A stretch of 41,078 bases of DNA from an uncultured Gammaproteobacteria bacterium (GTDB lineage Bacteria; Pseudomonadota; Gammaproteobacteria; DRLM01). The stretch is from assembly GCA_947259075.1 (NCBI GenBank), contig CAMYKQ010000041.1:1-41078 (forward strand). The letters are read 5' to 3'. Made by a program: the position numbers and the translations under genes. This document shows positions 16,913 to 26,208 of this stretch, one piece after another. Every line of letters begins with the position of its first letter. Position 1 is the first letter of the stretch. The notes beneath the pieces are model-generated. The model was not told the origin of the DNA. It worked only from the letters and a program-made list of their open reading frames with translations, and searched no databases.

Positions 16913-19657
16913 TCAAAAATTGACCGCCACGCCCGCCCCTAAGGTGTGTTTCTGATAATCACCCAAGGAGGGACTTTGCACCCCGACGGCCACATCTTCG
17001 GACGTGAAGATAAACCCGGTGGGTAAATTCGATGAATTCATCTGGAAAGAGTAATTAGCGAATAGGCGCAAATTTTCACTCAGGAAAAGATTGAGACCCA
17101 GCGAAAGGAAATTCGCGCTATTAACGCGCGTCTCCAGAAAACGGGTTGATGAATCGGGGTGCTTGAATTGCGAATACACGTAATTGTAACCGCCGTTCAT
17201 ACTCAATCCAGGTCGCAGCATTTTTGACAACTGCAAGGAGAGGCTATGGCTGGTATAGGCAAAATCATTGCCGATAGGCAAGGTATTTGAGTTGTCGGTA
17301 TAAGCATAATTGCCCGTCCATGACCAACCATCCGCCAATGACTGATTAATCAAAGCACCCATGGAATAACTGTTCGAATTAAACAAGGGAGAGGAATCGG
17401 ATTTAAATTGACGCGCGTTCGCACTGATCTGCAAGGCGCTGGGCACCTCCTTCATTCCCGACGCCAGAAACGGTAGAAGCGGCCTCATCTTGATCCGCTT
17501 GATGGCATCCGCGCTCAAGGTCGAGCTGTCATTAACAAGCGCCTCGTTCAACAAGCCCTCCATGCGGTTCATGGTGAAAGTAGCGGACAAATCATATCCA
17601 CGCCACGTCCCCGTGACAAAAGGCGCCAATTCCGTTACCACGAAATCATACTGTCCATTGTGATAAATATTATACGCGGGGTTATAACTCACGCCCCAAG
17701 TCAACTTCTTCCCTCGCAACTTGCGGCGGTAAGTGATACCGCCGCTCAAATCCGAGCGGAATTCCTCAACGGGATGATTGGCGCTCAAATTACTATTGTT
17801 ATCCCAATTCATCCCATAGGAAACTCTGTAAGAAAAACCATCGATACGCTGTTGCACATTATCCAAACGCTTCTTGGCCGCTTCCGCCATTCCCCCGGCC
17901 CCCGAACGCATCACCGCGCGATATTCAGGGATCGCGTCCTCTTCCCGGCCCAATTGCTCATAGAGCATCGCCAGGTTCAAACGCGCGCCAATATGTGATG
18001 GCACCACACGAAGCACCTCCTTGTATTCCGTTACGGCACTCTCTAAATCTTCCTCGCGGGAATAAATCAGGCCCAAAAAGAAATGGGATACAAAATTATT
18101 CGGATCGCTCTTCACGATGGTCTGAAACTGCAATTTCGCTTGAGCTTGCCTGCCTTCATTATAGTTTTTCTTGGCGATAGCCAAGATTATTTGGCCTTGT
18201 ATCTTCTCCCGAGTCGCCTCATCGGCGGCCAAGTCCAGAGCACGCGCAAAGGCCGGCACTGCCTTGGCATAATCCCCCATCTCATCGTACAACTCAGCCA
18301 GCGTATGCTGCACTCTGCCGTGAGTCGGGTCTATCCTCATCACGTTTTCGAAGGCGTCTATCGCCTCTTTAATGCGGCGCTGGTTCAGATATATAACCGC
18401 AAGATCCAGCCAGGCGTCTCGATTATCCGGCTCTTGCGCCAAAATAGCCTTATACCCGTCGATGCGTTCTTCCAGAATCCTCGCCTGCACCTCTTTACCT
18501 TGCTCGGACTTGTATAGCTCACCAAGAAACTGCGCGGCCTGACGTGCTTGCGGACCACCCCGCCCTTTAATCAACACCTCTTCAAGCTCACGCGCGGCCT
18601 GGATCAACTCGCCCTCCTCGAACAAGAGCGCGCCGTAGCGTAAACGCGCATCCAGATCATTGGGCTTCTCATCGAGCAAGGCGCGCAATATTACTTCCGC
18701 CTCTTTCTGCTTACCTATGCCGCGATAGGCCGTCGCCAAATTCAAACGCGCTAACGGATTATCGGGCGACATTGAAACCGCCTCCTCGAATAAGCTAGCC
18801 GCATCCTGCAATTGCCCATTTTCCAAGGCCCTCAAACCATGGATCATTGACAACTTGAATTGCGCCTGACGCGCGGGCGCCGAACCCATGGGCATCAACT
18901 CGAGCACACGTTGATAATGCTCTTCAGCACGCGCGATATCGCCTTTACGGTCATATATATCGGCCAAATAACTATGCGCGACCGGATTATCGGGCTGGAG
19001 CTTAATTGCATGCTCAAAATGCGCCTGAGCCTCATCGAACCGATTAAGAAATAAATTCGACAGCCCGGCGTCAATCAGCACAGGCACGTCATCCGGGTAA
19101 TCCGCCAGCACGGACATAAAAATCTGCAAGGCCCGTTCGAGATCACCTTGCTCACCGTATTTTTTGCCGACCAATATCCGGCCCCGCTTACTCGCCTCTT
19201 GCCCCTCTGGGGTATTAGGCGCGATACCTACCACCCCCCGGTATTCGGTTATGGCCTGATCGACCAGCCGCAGACTTTCGTAGGCCTGCGCCAACACCAT
19301 GCGTAGCCTGTAATTCTCGGGCACCAATTGCGCGCTGCGCGCCAAGTATTCCAGTCCGCGCTCCGCATTATTCATGCGCAGATAAAGAGACCCGGCATTA
19401 TAAAGCGCCTCGGGATTTGATGGCTCGAGAATGAGCACTTGTTCGAAGAGTTCAAGCGCGCGCTCAAACTCGTTTTGCTGTATAGCGCGCTTCCCCTCAG
19501 CCATCAAACCGGAGACGCTGGACCGCTGAACGGGAGGTGTTTGTTCTTGGGCGCTCGCGGGCAAACAGAAGATCAATGCACAGATAAAAACCATGACGGG
19601 CATGATTGCCTTCATGCCCGCTCGCGCAATCGAAATATGTGTCAGTTGAAATTGCAT
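16913..19657 (-). CDS. Large TPR protein with C-terminal outer-membrane beta-barrel
   Basis: Product of 914 residues. A signal peptide ends near ASAQ (about residue 36). From about residue 45 to 610 there are many tandem tetratricopeptide repeats with the usual A-x-x-x-Y/F and P spacing (for example YNAGSLYLRMNNAERGLEYL at the start of the second). The last 290 residues alternate polar and aromatic residues in strands and end in NF, the usual C-terminal Phe signal for outer-membrane assembly. This TPR-plus-barrel layout recalls exopolysaccharide export proteins such as BcsC/PelB, but sequence does not prove relationship. The start could instead be an ATG at 19615, giving a shorter signal peptide. 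Neither has a strong ribosome-binding site. It lies 17 bp after the barrel gene. Confidence 0.8.
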   Translation of the reverse strand: MQFQLTHISIARAGMKAIMPVMVFICALIFCLPASAQEQTPPVQRSSVSGLMAEGKRAIQQNEFERALELFEQVLILEPSNPEALYNAGSLYLRMNNAERGLEYLARSAQLVPENYRLRMVLAQAYESLRLVDQAITEYRGVVGIAPNTPEGQEASKRGRILVGKKYGEQGDLERALQIFMSVLADYPDDVPVLIDAGLSNLFLNRFDEAQAHFEHAIKLQPDNPVAHSYLADIYDRKGDIARAEEHYQRVLELMPMGSAPARQAQFKLSMIHGLRALENGQLQDAASLFEEAVSMSPDNPLARLNLATAYRGIGKQKEAEVILRALLDEKPNDLDARLRYGALLFEEGELIQAARELEEVLIKGRGGPQARQAAQFLGELYKSEQGKEVQARILEERIDGYKAILAQEPDNRDAWLDLAVIYLNQRRIKEAIDAFENVMRIDPTHGRVQHTLAELYDEMGDYAKAVPAFARALDLAADEATREKIQGQIILAIAKKNYNEGRQAQAKLQFQTIVKSDPNNFVSHFFLGLIYSREEDLESAVTEYKEVLRVVPSHIGARLNLAMLYEQLGREEDAIPEYRAVMRSGAGGMAEAAKKRLDNVQQRIDGFSYRVSYGMNWDNNSNLSANHPVEEFRSDLSGGITYRRKLRGKKLTWGVSYNPAYNIYHNGQYDFVVTELAPFVTGTWRGYDLSATFTMNRMEGLLNEALVNDSSTLSADAIKRIKMRPLLPFLASGMKEVPSALQISANARQFKSDSSPLFNSNSYSMGALINQSLADGWSWTGNYAYTDNSNTLPIGNDFAYTSHSLSLQLSKMLRPGLSMNGGYNYVYSQFKHPDSSTRFLETRVNSANFLSLGLNLFLSENLRLFANYSFQMNSSNLPTGFIFTSEDVAVGVQSPSLGDYQKHTLGAGVAVNF

Positions 19658-19674
19658 TAGCCTGACATATCGCT

Positions 19675-20565
19675 TTAATAGTAGACCGTGACTTTGAAAA
19701 GCGCTTTCCAGCCATCAAAGCTCAGCCTGAGTTCACGGTATTCCTCACCGGACTCAAGCTTATATTGCATACTGCCATTAACGCCCGGAACGATCGGCAC
19801 CTGCAAAAATAAATTATCGGTGTCGCGAAAATCCGTGTTCAAGCGGCCATCACCCAGAGTCATTTCTTTCATCCCGAGGGTATAACCGGCCTCCGCCCCC
19901 AGCGACAACCAATCATTAATAAACCATTCGGCGCCCCCCGCCCCCTGCAACAACAGCAGACCCGTAGCCTGCGCCTGAACCACCACGGACTTACGGAAGC
20001 TTCGCGGCGGCCCGCTCAAGAACAACAAGGAAAAGTCCTCTCGATAATCGATATCGAACACTTCATGGGCGGACATCCGCAAGTAAAGATTATATTTTTT
20101 AGGTTTACGCACGGCGTTGTAACGCCAACCCAAATAGAATTCGTTGTAACTCATATCGCCTTTACGCTGCGATACCGCGGATTCGAACGCGCCTTGCACG
20201 GGGAAAAGGCCTTGCGCCGTGGCGAATGTCGTGGCTTCCCAGCTTCCGCCGCCGATCAACAATGCGTGCTTTTCATTTATGTTCCAAATAAATTCCAAAC
20301 CCACGAGCGCGCCTGGCTCCAGTTCCGGCATGGGATTGCGGTAAACAAAACTCGTGGGATTATTGAAACCAAACTCATCAATGATGTCGGCGGTACCGCT
20401 ATAGGGCGAACGAAAATGACCGCTATTGAGGTTTTCCAAGTTCGGACCATGCATGCCGACATAGGGCGATATGCCCCACACGCGCCCGGCATCCTCGGCA
20501 TACGCACTGATGGGCAGCAACGACATCACCAGCAGAAACAGGAAACGACGCGCGGCATTACGCAT
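19675..20565 (-). CDS. Outer-membrane beta-barrel protein, family unknown
   Basis: Product of 296 residues with a signal peptide (ending ISAYA, about residue 23). The mature part is rich in aromatic and Gly residues in alternating strand patterns (GISPYVGMHGPNL, FYLGWRYNAV, LGAEAGYTLGM) and ends in YY. This resembles an 8-10-strand barrel. Its ATG overlaps the stop codon of the RND gene by eight bases (ATGCGTAA), so translation is coupled and the product is probably needed in fixed ratio with the pump. I know no specific family. It might be the outer-membrane channel of the pump or an acceptor for its substrate. Confidence 0.7.
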   Translation of the reverse strand: MRNAARRFLFLLVMSLLPISAYAEDAGRVWGISPYVGMHGPNLENLNSGHFRSPYSGTADIIDEFGFNNPTSFVYRNPMPELEPGALVGLEFIWNINEKHALLIGGGSWEATTFATAQGLFPVQGAFESAVSQRKGDMSYNEFYLGWRYNAVRKPKKYNLYLRMSAHEVFDIDYREDFSLLFLSGPPRSFRKSVVVQAQATGLLLLQGAGGAEWFINDWLSLGAEAGYTLGMKEMTLGDGRLNTDFRDTDNLFLQVPIVPGVNGSMQYKLESGEEYRELRLSFDGWKALFKVTVYY

Positions 20566-23065
20566 GAGCCACGCCCTCTGCCCGTTTCGCTCTGACTGGG
20601 CGCCGGAGATAAAACAGCAGAGGCAGCACTATCAAGGCCACGATACAGCTGATGAGCATATAGGCAACCACGAAGTAACCCAATTTCACATGGGGCGGAA
20701 ATTGCGACCAAAATAAGACGGCGAAACCTATCACCACCACCACGGCGTTAAATACGATGGTCTTGCCCACCGTGCGCATGGTGACTTGCGCCGCCAGCAC
20801 CGCATCACCGCTACGCTGATATTCATCTTGGTAACGGAAGATATAGTGAATCGCGTAATCAACACCAACACCGATGGCCACGCCCGCGGCCAGCGCCGTC
20901 GACACATCCAAGGGTATGCCCGCGAACCCGGCGAATCCGGCAATAAACAAAGTGGACAGCGTCACTGGCACAACCGTAAAGAACCCGATTACCAGTGAAC
21001 GGAATAGCAGGGTGGCAATCAGCAAAATACCTAGCTTCGAAAGCACGATCGCGATCTTTTGGCTATCGATCAGCAGGTCGGCCCAAATATAGGAGTTATT
21101 GGCCGAACCCGCGTAATTCACCTGCACATCAAACCCGGAAAACACTTCATTAGCACGTTGTTTGATGCCGGTAATAATCCTATTCAGGTCCTGGGTGTGA
21201 TCCGTTTTGATAATGAAGGTCACCAAGGCCGTCTTGTAATCGTAATCGATGATTTCATCCAGCTGCTGAGGGCGGCCGGAGACGGAAAATAGAAATAGAT
21301 ACTCACCGATCTGCGCCTCGGTATCAGGAATGGTGTTGTACGCTTTGTCTCCGACATGCAAGGTCATATTCATATTCTTAATGTAATCCACAACTGAGCG
21401 TGAGCTGCCCACGTAGGGCAGCGACTCACCATAGGATTGCAATTCTTCGACGCGCTGCAATAACTGAGGAGACTTGAATATATCTTTTTGCCCACCCTCG
21501 ATGACCACATTTAAAAAAATGGCGCCATCGAAACGCTCATTGAGCATATTGTTTGCGTGAACCAACTCGCTGTCTTGCCGGAAATCATTCATCCAGCTTG
21601 AATCCACATAGAGCTTTGACACACCCCAAGCGGCGACAAGCACCATCACCAGCAACACGGCGGAAACACCATGCCGGGCCCGGTGCAGAGAAGCCGCCAA
21701 TTGCACTAAATATTTGCTCAAGCGATTTTGTTCGTTATGCACACGCATCGCGCGGCGCTTGGCCAAATAAGCCCCCACTTTGGGCTTCATGACGGTCAGG
21801 ACCGCGGGGATGAAGGTGACCGTAAGCAACCAGCTCACGACAATACCAATCACGGTGAATACGCCGAATATCACGAAGGGGGGCATCTCGGCGAAAAACA
21901 GCGCAAGAAACCCTACCGCGGTGGTCACCGTGGTGGTCAATAGAGGCGCCCCCAATTTGCCCATAACACTGGCGATGATATCGGTACTGGGCTGATGCGC
22001 GTCTTCCAGCACGTGATCGTAGTAGTGGCTCATGAGGTGCACCGAATCACCGATACTCACCGCCACCAATATCACCGGCAACATCGTCGAGATGGTATAT
22101 AAAGGCACATCGAACAGCACCATCAATCCCATGGTCCAAATAATGGCAGCCCCCATCACGAACATCGGCAATACGACGCCGCGCCCGGTGCGGAAAAGAA
22201 AGAATAAGGTGATCGCCAGTGCGGCCATGAGGAGAGGGATCATGACCTTCATGTCATCCATGGCATGGGAGCCGGATGTCACTTCAATCACCGGCCTTCC
22301 CGCCAGATAAAAGGTATCGCCATTGAGCTCGTAGACCGGCTCGGCTTCGGTTGCTTTGCCGTCCGCTTTCCCCTGCTGCGCCCACTGTCCTTGCTGCGGC
22401 CATGCCTGCCCTTGACCACCACTCTGCTGTTGCCAGTCACCCTGTTGCTGCCAACCGCCTTGCCAGCCGCCGGATGCGCCGCCTTTTTCCTGGGCCAAGA
22501 TACCTTGGATTTGCCAGTAGGTCTGGTAGCGGTTAGCCTGCCCCTCTTTTAAACGGGCGCGGATCATGGCCGCATTGCCATCACGTGACACCAAATTGCC
22601 AACGAATAAATCACTATTGGCGAACACCGCCTCTTTGAGACGCGCCACTGCCGCATCATCTTCAGGCACGCTGGGCATGAGCATGACGCTGCCGATGCTG
22701 GATTCATCACCCACAAACATCGTTGCGGTAGAGAGGGAGGCGACATCGATGGGACGCGTGGCGATGACGCCGGGCAAGGCCGCGACCTTTTCGGTTATAC
22801 GCGCTATCCGCGCCAGCGTAGTGGGATTAAAGACACCATGTTCATCATTCACAATACCGATAATGACCGCATCTTTTACTCCGAATAGCTCATCCACCTT
22901 TTCATCATAAAGAATCGCCGCATGCCCCTTGGGCAGGTAAACCCGCGCATCGGTCTCCCATCGCAAGCCGGGCAACTGAAGTGCAAGATAGACGGTAATA
23001 CCTAAAACCAATGCGATGATCAGTTTCGGGTAACGGATAACGGCGGTAGTAATCGGCTTTAACAT
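20558..23065 (-). CDS. RND/MMPL-family exporter with Trp/Gln-rich periplasmic insert
   Basis: Inner-membrane proton-driven exporter of the MMPL/HpnN type (single long chain). The 835-residue product begins MLKPITTAVIRYPKL. It has TM1 near 16-30, a first periplasmic domain, a TM2-6 bundle from about 280 (TLFFLF, VLPMFVMGAAIIW) with GDSVHLMSHYYD near 370, a second periplasmic domain, and a second bundle containing GVGVDYAIHYIFRYQ near 750. These two acidic motifs are the proton-relay sites. Residues about 195-232 in the first periplasmic domain are a Gly/Gln/Trp-rich insert with five Trp. ATG 23065 is chosen because the frame upstream is Arg/Cys-rich and unlike a membrane leader. It overlaps the next gene. 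Substrates of this family are usually lipids, hopanoids or polyenes. Confidence 0.88.
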   Translation of the reverse strand: MLKPITTAVIRYPKLIIALVLGITVYLALQLPGLRWETDARVYLPKGHAAILYDEKVDELFGVKDAVIIGIVNDEHGVFNPTTLARIARITEKVAALPGVIATRPIDVASLSTATMFVGDESSIGSVMLMPSVPEDDAAVARLKEAVFANSDLFVGNLVSRDGNAAMIRARLKEGQANRYQTYWQIQGILAQEKGGASGGWQGGWQQQGDWQQQSGGQGQAWPQQGQWAQQGKADGKATEAEPVYELNGDTFYLAGRPVIEVTSGSHAMDDMKVMIPLLMAALAITLFFLFRTGRGVVLPMFVMGAAIIWTMGLMVLFDVPLYTISTMLPVILVAVSIGDSVHLMSHYYDHVLEDAHQPSTDIIASVMGKLGAPLLTTTVTTAVGFLALFFAEMPPFVIFGVFTVIGIVVSWLLTVTFIPAVLTVMKPKVGAYLAKRRAMRVHNEQNRLSKYLVQLAASLHRARHGVSAVLLVMVLVAAWGVSKLYVDSSWMNDFRQDSELVHANNMLNERFDGAIFLNVVIEGGQKDIFKSPQLLQRVEELQSYGESLPYVGSSRSVVDYIKNMNMTLHVGDKAYNTIPDTEAQIGEYLFLFSVSGRPQQLDEIIDYDYKTALVTFIIKTDHTQDLNRIITGIKQRANEVFSGFDVQVNYAGSANNSYIWADLLIDSQKIAIVLSKLGILLIATLLFRSLVIGFFTVVPVTLSTLFIAGFAGFAGIPLDVSTALAAGVAIGVGVDYAIHYIFRYQDEYQRSGDAVLAAQVTMRTVGKTIVFNAVVVVIGFAVLFWSQFPPHVKLGYFVVAYMLISCIVALIVLPLLFYLRRPVRAKRAEGVAHA
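22370..22483 (-). repeat. Trp/Gln-rich low-complexity coding segment in the RND gene
   Basis: Encodes residues about 195-232 with GGWQGGWQQQ-like near-repeats, then further W-Q-Q and W-A-Q pairs. The composition recalls the ATPase tail at 14528-15379 but lacks its Glu-rich helical pattern. Confidence 0.75.
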
Positions 23066-23167
23066 GGCGGCATGCTTACCTGTCGGACACCCTGTCCGTC
23101 TTCCAACTCTGTGGCACAAGCCCACACTAGGGCCACGCACCTTGGAAGCACGTTATCTTGGGTGATA

Positions 23168-24685
23168 TTAAAATGCATATTTAAACTCTACAAAAGCCCG
23201 GTCATTATCGTGGAAGTTCCCAATGAACTGGGCCCGCTGTTCGCGCACGACCACACCCTCGGTAGCGGTGGTGCTGGAAGCAACGCCAAACTGGGATTTC
23301 TTACCAAAGAAAATATCCAGCCCCGTGCTAATTTGAAAACGGTCGGTGAGGCGGAACGTCCATTTGGGTTTGACGTAGAGCTCATCAAGATTAATTAAAT
23401 AAATACCCAGAAGCTGGAATACCATGGAGCTCTGGGGGAACTCTTTTCTAAGGAATATATTTAAGCTGGTATCGAATTCATCCTGAATGATCGCATCGTC
23501 ATAATCCATGATGATCCACTGCACCACGCTGGGTGAGATATCCAGACCCTGCCAGTTATAGTCCAAACCCAGTCCCCAACGGATGTGATCACGCTTGAAT
23601 TCACCGTTGCCATCTAAAAATCCATCGCTATTTTTGTCCACATCGGCTACGGCAAAATATTTGTCCGTCACGTACGCCATTTCGCCTTTGAGAATCAATG
23701 AACTCAACTGCTTGATGAAACTAGTGCCATACATGGACATTCGCGTGTAGGTAGGAGAAAAATCAGGCGCATCCGCTTCATCAATGCGCACGCGGCGAAA
23801 AATCACTGGAAAATCGTCCCAGGTGTAAAAGTAACTGAATGTAAGCTCGGTATCCCAATGATTGGTGCTCAGCTTCATTCCCACCTCGGCATTCTTGTAA
23901 TCGAATGACTCTGGAAAACGCGTGCCAGGCACCTCTTGCAATAATTCCCACTCCGAACCCGGCGGTGCCGGCTTGTGGAAACGGATATCGGGTATCCATA
24001 AAAACTGATAGTTGGCGTTTTCTCTATAATAATCGAGCTTGGCCATCCAGAGCGGGATGCGGTAATCCAGCAAGTCAGGGAGAATCAGCTCACGGAAATC
24101 TATGGGGTTAATCTCATCAGTGATACGCACCCCCTCCAGCACACCCCATACCACAAACTGCTTACCAAGACGGATGTCCATATCACCCAAAAACATGTCC
24201 ATATACAATTCGCGAATCTCGGCGACGGGTGTGTCTTTTTCGCGCGGCAGATTTACGATAAACGCCAAAGGTTCATCTTCGTTGCGCTCAAGACGAGCGG
24301 CTATGGTGTCGTAATCAAATAAATCATACGCCAAATCATAATAGGCCCAGCCAGAAAAATTAAACTTCAGGCGTGAACTATAGGGGTATTTGGCATTTAG
24401 GTAGGCTATATTGCGAATCTTAGTAATCGAGCGCGGCTCCCGATAGCGATAGGCGGTCTCGTTCTTTAAATAGCCACTCAATTGAACATCAGACAAGAAA
24501 GAGGCGGACGTTTTATCGGTTACATCAGCGCCCATACCTTCCCGGAGGACAGCTTCGGCGCCATTTTTTTCATCCGCGCCCAGGGCGACGCCCACCCCCA
24601 AAACACTAAAAAAGCCCAATAGAAGAATGACCGCGGCAAACTTCTGCGGCAGTTCAACACCCCACTTTATACTGACTCCTTGCAT
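23168..24685 (-). CDS. DUF1302-type outer-membrane porin
   Basis: The 505-residue product has an N-terminal signal peptide (hydrophobic LLLGFFSVLGVGVALGA) and a mature part matching the DUF1302 barrel pattern. The barrel begins LSGYLKNETAYRYREP, followed by IRELYMDMFLGDMDIRLGKQFVVWGV, the DEINPIDFRELI segment and many aromatic strands, ending FVEFKYAF with terminal Phe. DUF1302 proteins commonly sit beside LolA-like and MMPL genes, as here. ATG 24685 overlaps the upstream regulator gene by 19 bases, so translation is probably coupled. AAGGAG inside the overlap is too close to serve this ATG but close to the upstream stop. The frame is open further upstream, but that part is antisense-like and lacks a leader. 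Confidence 0.82.
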   Translation of the reverse strand: MQGVSIKWGVELPQKFAAVILLLGFFSVLGVGVALGADEKNGAEAVLREGMGADVTDKTSASFLSDVQLSGYLKNETAYRYREPRSITKIRNIAYLNAKYPYSSRLKFNFSGWAYYDLAYDLFDYDTIAARLERNEDEPLAFIVNLPREKDTPVAEIRELYMDMFLGDMDIRLGKQFVVWGVLEGVRITDEINPIDFRELILPDLLDYRIPLWMAKLDYYRENANYQFLWIPDIRFHKPAPPGSEWELLQEVPGTRFPESFDYKNAEVGMKLSTNHWDTELTFSYFYTWDDFPVIFRRVRIDEADAPDFSPTYTRMSMYGTSFIKQLSSLILKGEMAYVTDKYFAVADVDKNSDGFLDGNGEFKRDHIRWGLGLDYNWQGLDISPSVVQWIIMDYDDAIIQDEFDTSLNIFLRKEFPQSSMVFQLLGIYLINLDELYVKPKWTFRLTDRFQISTGLDIFFGKKSQFGVASSTTATEGVVVREQRAQFIGNFHDNDRAFVEFKYAF

Positions 24686-25125
24686 AGATCGCACAATATA
24701 ATATGTTCCTCTCCCGGCGCCCCGACTCCCAGCGTCACTCTCGAACCGGCTTGCAGCTTCGCTCCACACGCAGCGCAATTAACTAACCGATTCAGCCTGA
24801 TATCCTCCCAACCAAGCACGCCAGGAAATTTAGGTGCGCCACCCAGGTTAAGCGCTTCAGCTCTCATATCGACACTTGGCTTGGATTGCCCAAGTGGAAG
24901 CGTACCGTCTTCACGGAACGCCTCTTCTAGTACATTGCGGATTAAAATGGAAACCGGAATACCAAGACGGTCTGCGCGTTCGATTACCTTGTTTTTGAGC
25001 TCTCTGGGCACCCGCGCGCCCAAATACTCTTCCTTTCTTTTCATCGCGATAGCATGGGCTTGATCCCTTGCCGCGGCGCCCTGTTGCGGCCCTGACAACC
25101 GTGACCGTCTACTCGATTGATACAT
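24667..25125 (-). CDS. Ribbon-helix-helix regulator with C-terminal zinc ribbon
   Basis: The 152-residue product has a basic N-terminal 30 residues and a likely ribbon-helix-helix domain (33-72: YLGARVPRELKNKVIERADR then a second helix ILIRNVLEEAF). A linker leads to a C-terminal CAAC (117-120)...CDLC (145-148) pair suitable for binding zinc. GAGGT five bases before ATG 25125 supports the start. It is the first gene after a 246-bp gap that contains a TTGACA and a palindrome, so it probably regulates itself and the export genes behind it. The RHH-plus-ribbon layout is unusual. Arc/CopG-type regulators normally lack a C-terminal metal site, which may act as a sensor. Confidence 0.72.
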   Translation of the reverse strand: MYQSSRRSRLSGPQQGAAARDQAHAIAMKRKEEYLGARVPRELKNKVIERADRLGIPVSILIRNVLEEAFREDGTLPLGQSKPSVDMRAEALNLGGAPKFPGVLGWEDIRLNRLVNCAACGAKLQAGSRVTLGVGAPGEEHIILCDLCKESV

Positions 25126-25221
25126 AAATACCTCGCTGTGATTAGATGTAGCCTGGCTCTAAGGCCATACCACCTCACTACCCATATATTTGAGAGGTCC
25201 GATCAATCGCGACCTCGCTGC

Positions 25222-25258
25222 CTAACATAGGTTAGACATTGTTATACAGGCATGTCAA
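25222..25258 (-). promoter_or_regulatory. Candidate promoter and operator of the export operon
   Basis: On the minus strand TTGACA (25258-25253) is a perfect -35. At 17-18 bases spacing the -10 position falls in the palindrome CTAAC-ATAG-GTTAG (25222-25235). The -10 match itself is poor (CTAACC/TAACCT), as in regulated promoters. A repressor bound to the palindrome would block RNA polymerase. The RHH protein encoded 97 bases downstream is the natural candidate. Confidence 0.45.
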
Positions 25259-25371
25259 CAACTCGGTACGGATGTTTCAATTGTTATGCTGAACATACAT
25301 CTAAAGCATGCCGCAATCACTGGTCACGGCATGGGGAGTAGCGTCTTACCGCAAAACCAGACCGGGCTATT

Positions 25372-26190
25372 TTACTGACCAATCCTCAAGGCCCTCTCCG
25401 TAAACTCATCCTCGCTCAAACCCACATTGACCTGCACATCCGTCACCTGAAATATTGATGAATGGCCGGTTTGAACGTTACGCACGGTCACATCATCCCA
25501 AACCCAAGCCTTATTTGCGCGCTGCCATTTTATTATTTGCTGCTTGAACGGCTCCCCTTTTTTATCGAAATAATCCACTTGGCGCTTTACACAGCTATCC
25601 CAATCCTGCCCCTTAACGAACCAAGACACGGTTTTGCTGTACAAACTATTGGCCTTATTGATCGGCACATTTTCAACGGCATAAACTAGCTCGTCGCCAC
25701 GCGGCATTGATTGGATCAGCCGGTGCTGGTCAGCATCGAGGCTGCGCCCACTGATATCCGCATACGTAAGATCGGAGCCGAGGAAGCTGTCACCCGGATC
25801 ACGAATAGAGACCCGGCGGATCTTCTTCAGCACCGGCAGATAGATCCATTGATCCGCATTACGATCAGATGCCGCGGTGTAGGCCCAACGCATAAAACCA
25901 GCACCTTGCGCATCCGGCGGGAACTCGGTAAACAGCACCATCTTATCGGCAATGCCTTCCGCGCCATTGAAATCTTTCCAGAGACGGCGGTAGATATTTT
26001 TTTTCTCGTTGCCGTCTTTGTCACGCAAAATAATGGTCAAGCGAGAACGCTGGTCTTCTCCCGGATACTTGAAATTACAGCGCTCCATGATCTCCCGCCC
26101 CTCTTGCAAGGGATCGGCGGCAAAGGAGAGCGTCGGCACCACAAGCATGCAGGCGGCAAAACTCAAAACCACTCTAGGAAAGGAATACAA
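25372..26190 (-). CDS. Outer-membrane lipoprotein-sorting protein, LolA-like
   Basis: Periplasmic carrier with a LolA-like fold. The 272-residue product has a signal peptide (ending LSFAA) and family segments: MERCNFKYPGEDQRSRLTI, KDKDGNEKKNIYRR-like strand, FTEFPPDAQGAGFMRW, the ADQWIYLPVLKKIRRVS core and SFLGSDLTYADI. All are typical of the MMPL-associated LolA_like (PF17131-type) proteins. The start is TTG. An in-frame TAA lies 24 bases before it, AAGG eight bases before it, and the next Met would remove the signal peptide, so TTG is decided by sequence. It follows the methyltransferase by 18 bp. It likely ferries a lipid-like cargo between the RND pump and the outer-membrane proteins. Confidence 0.85.
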   Translation of the reverse strand: MYSFPRVVLSFAACMLVVPTLSFAADPLQEGREIMERCNFKYPGEDQRSRLTIILRDKDGNEKKNIYRRLWKDFNGAEGIADKMVLFTEFPPDAQGAGFMRWAYTAASDRNADQWIYLPVLKKIRRVSIRDPGDSFLGSDLTYADISGRSLDADQHRLIQSMPRGDELVYAVENVPINKANSLYSKTVSWFVKGQDWDSCVKRQVDYFDKKGEPFKQQIIKWQRANKAWVWDDVTVRNVQTGHSSIFQVTDVQVNVGLSEDEFTERALRIGQ

Positions 26191-26208
26191 GATATTACCT
26201 TCAGATGA

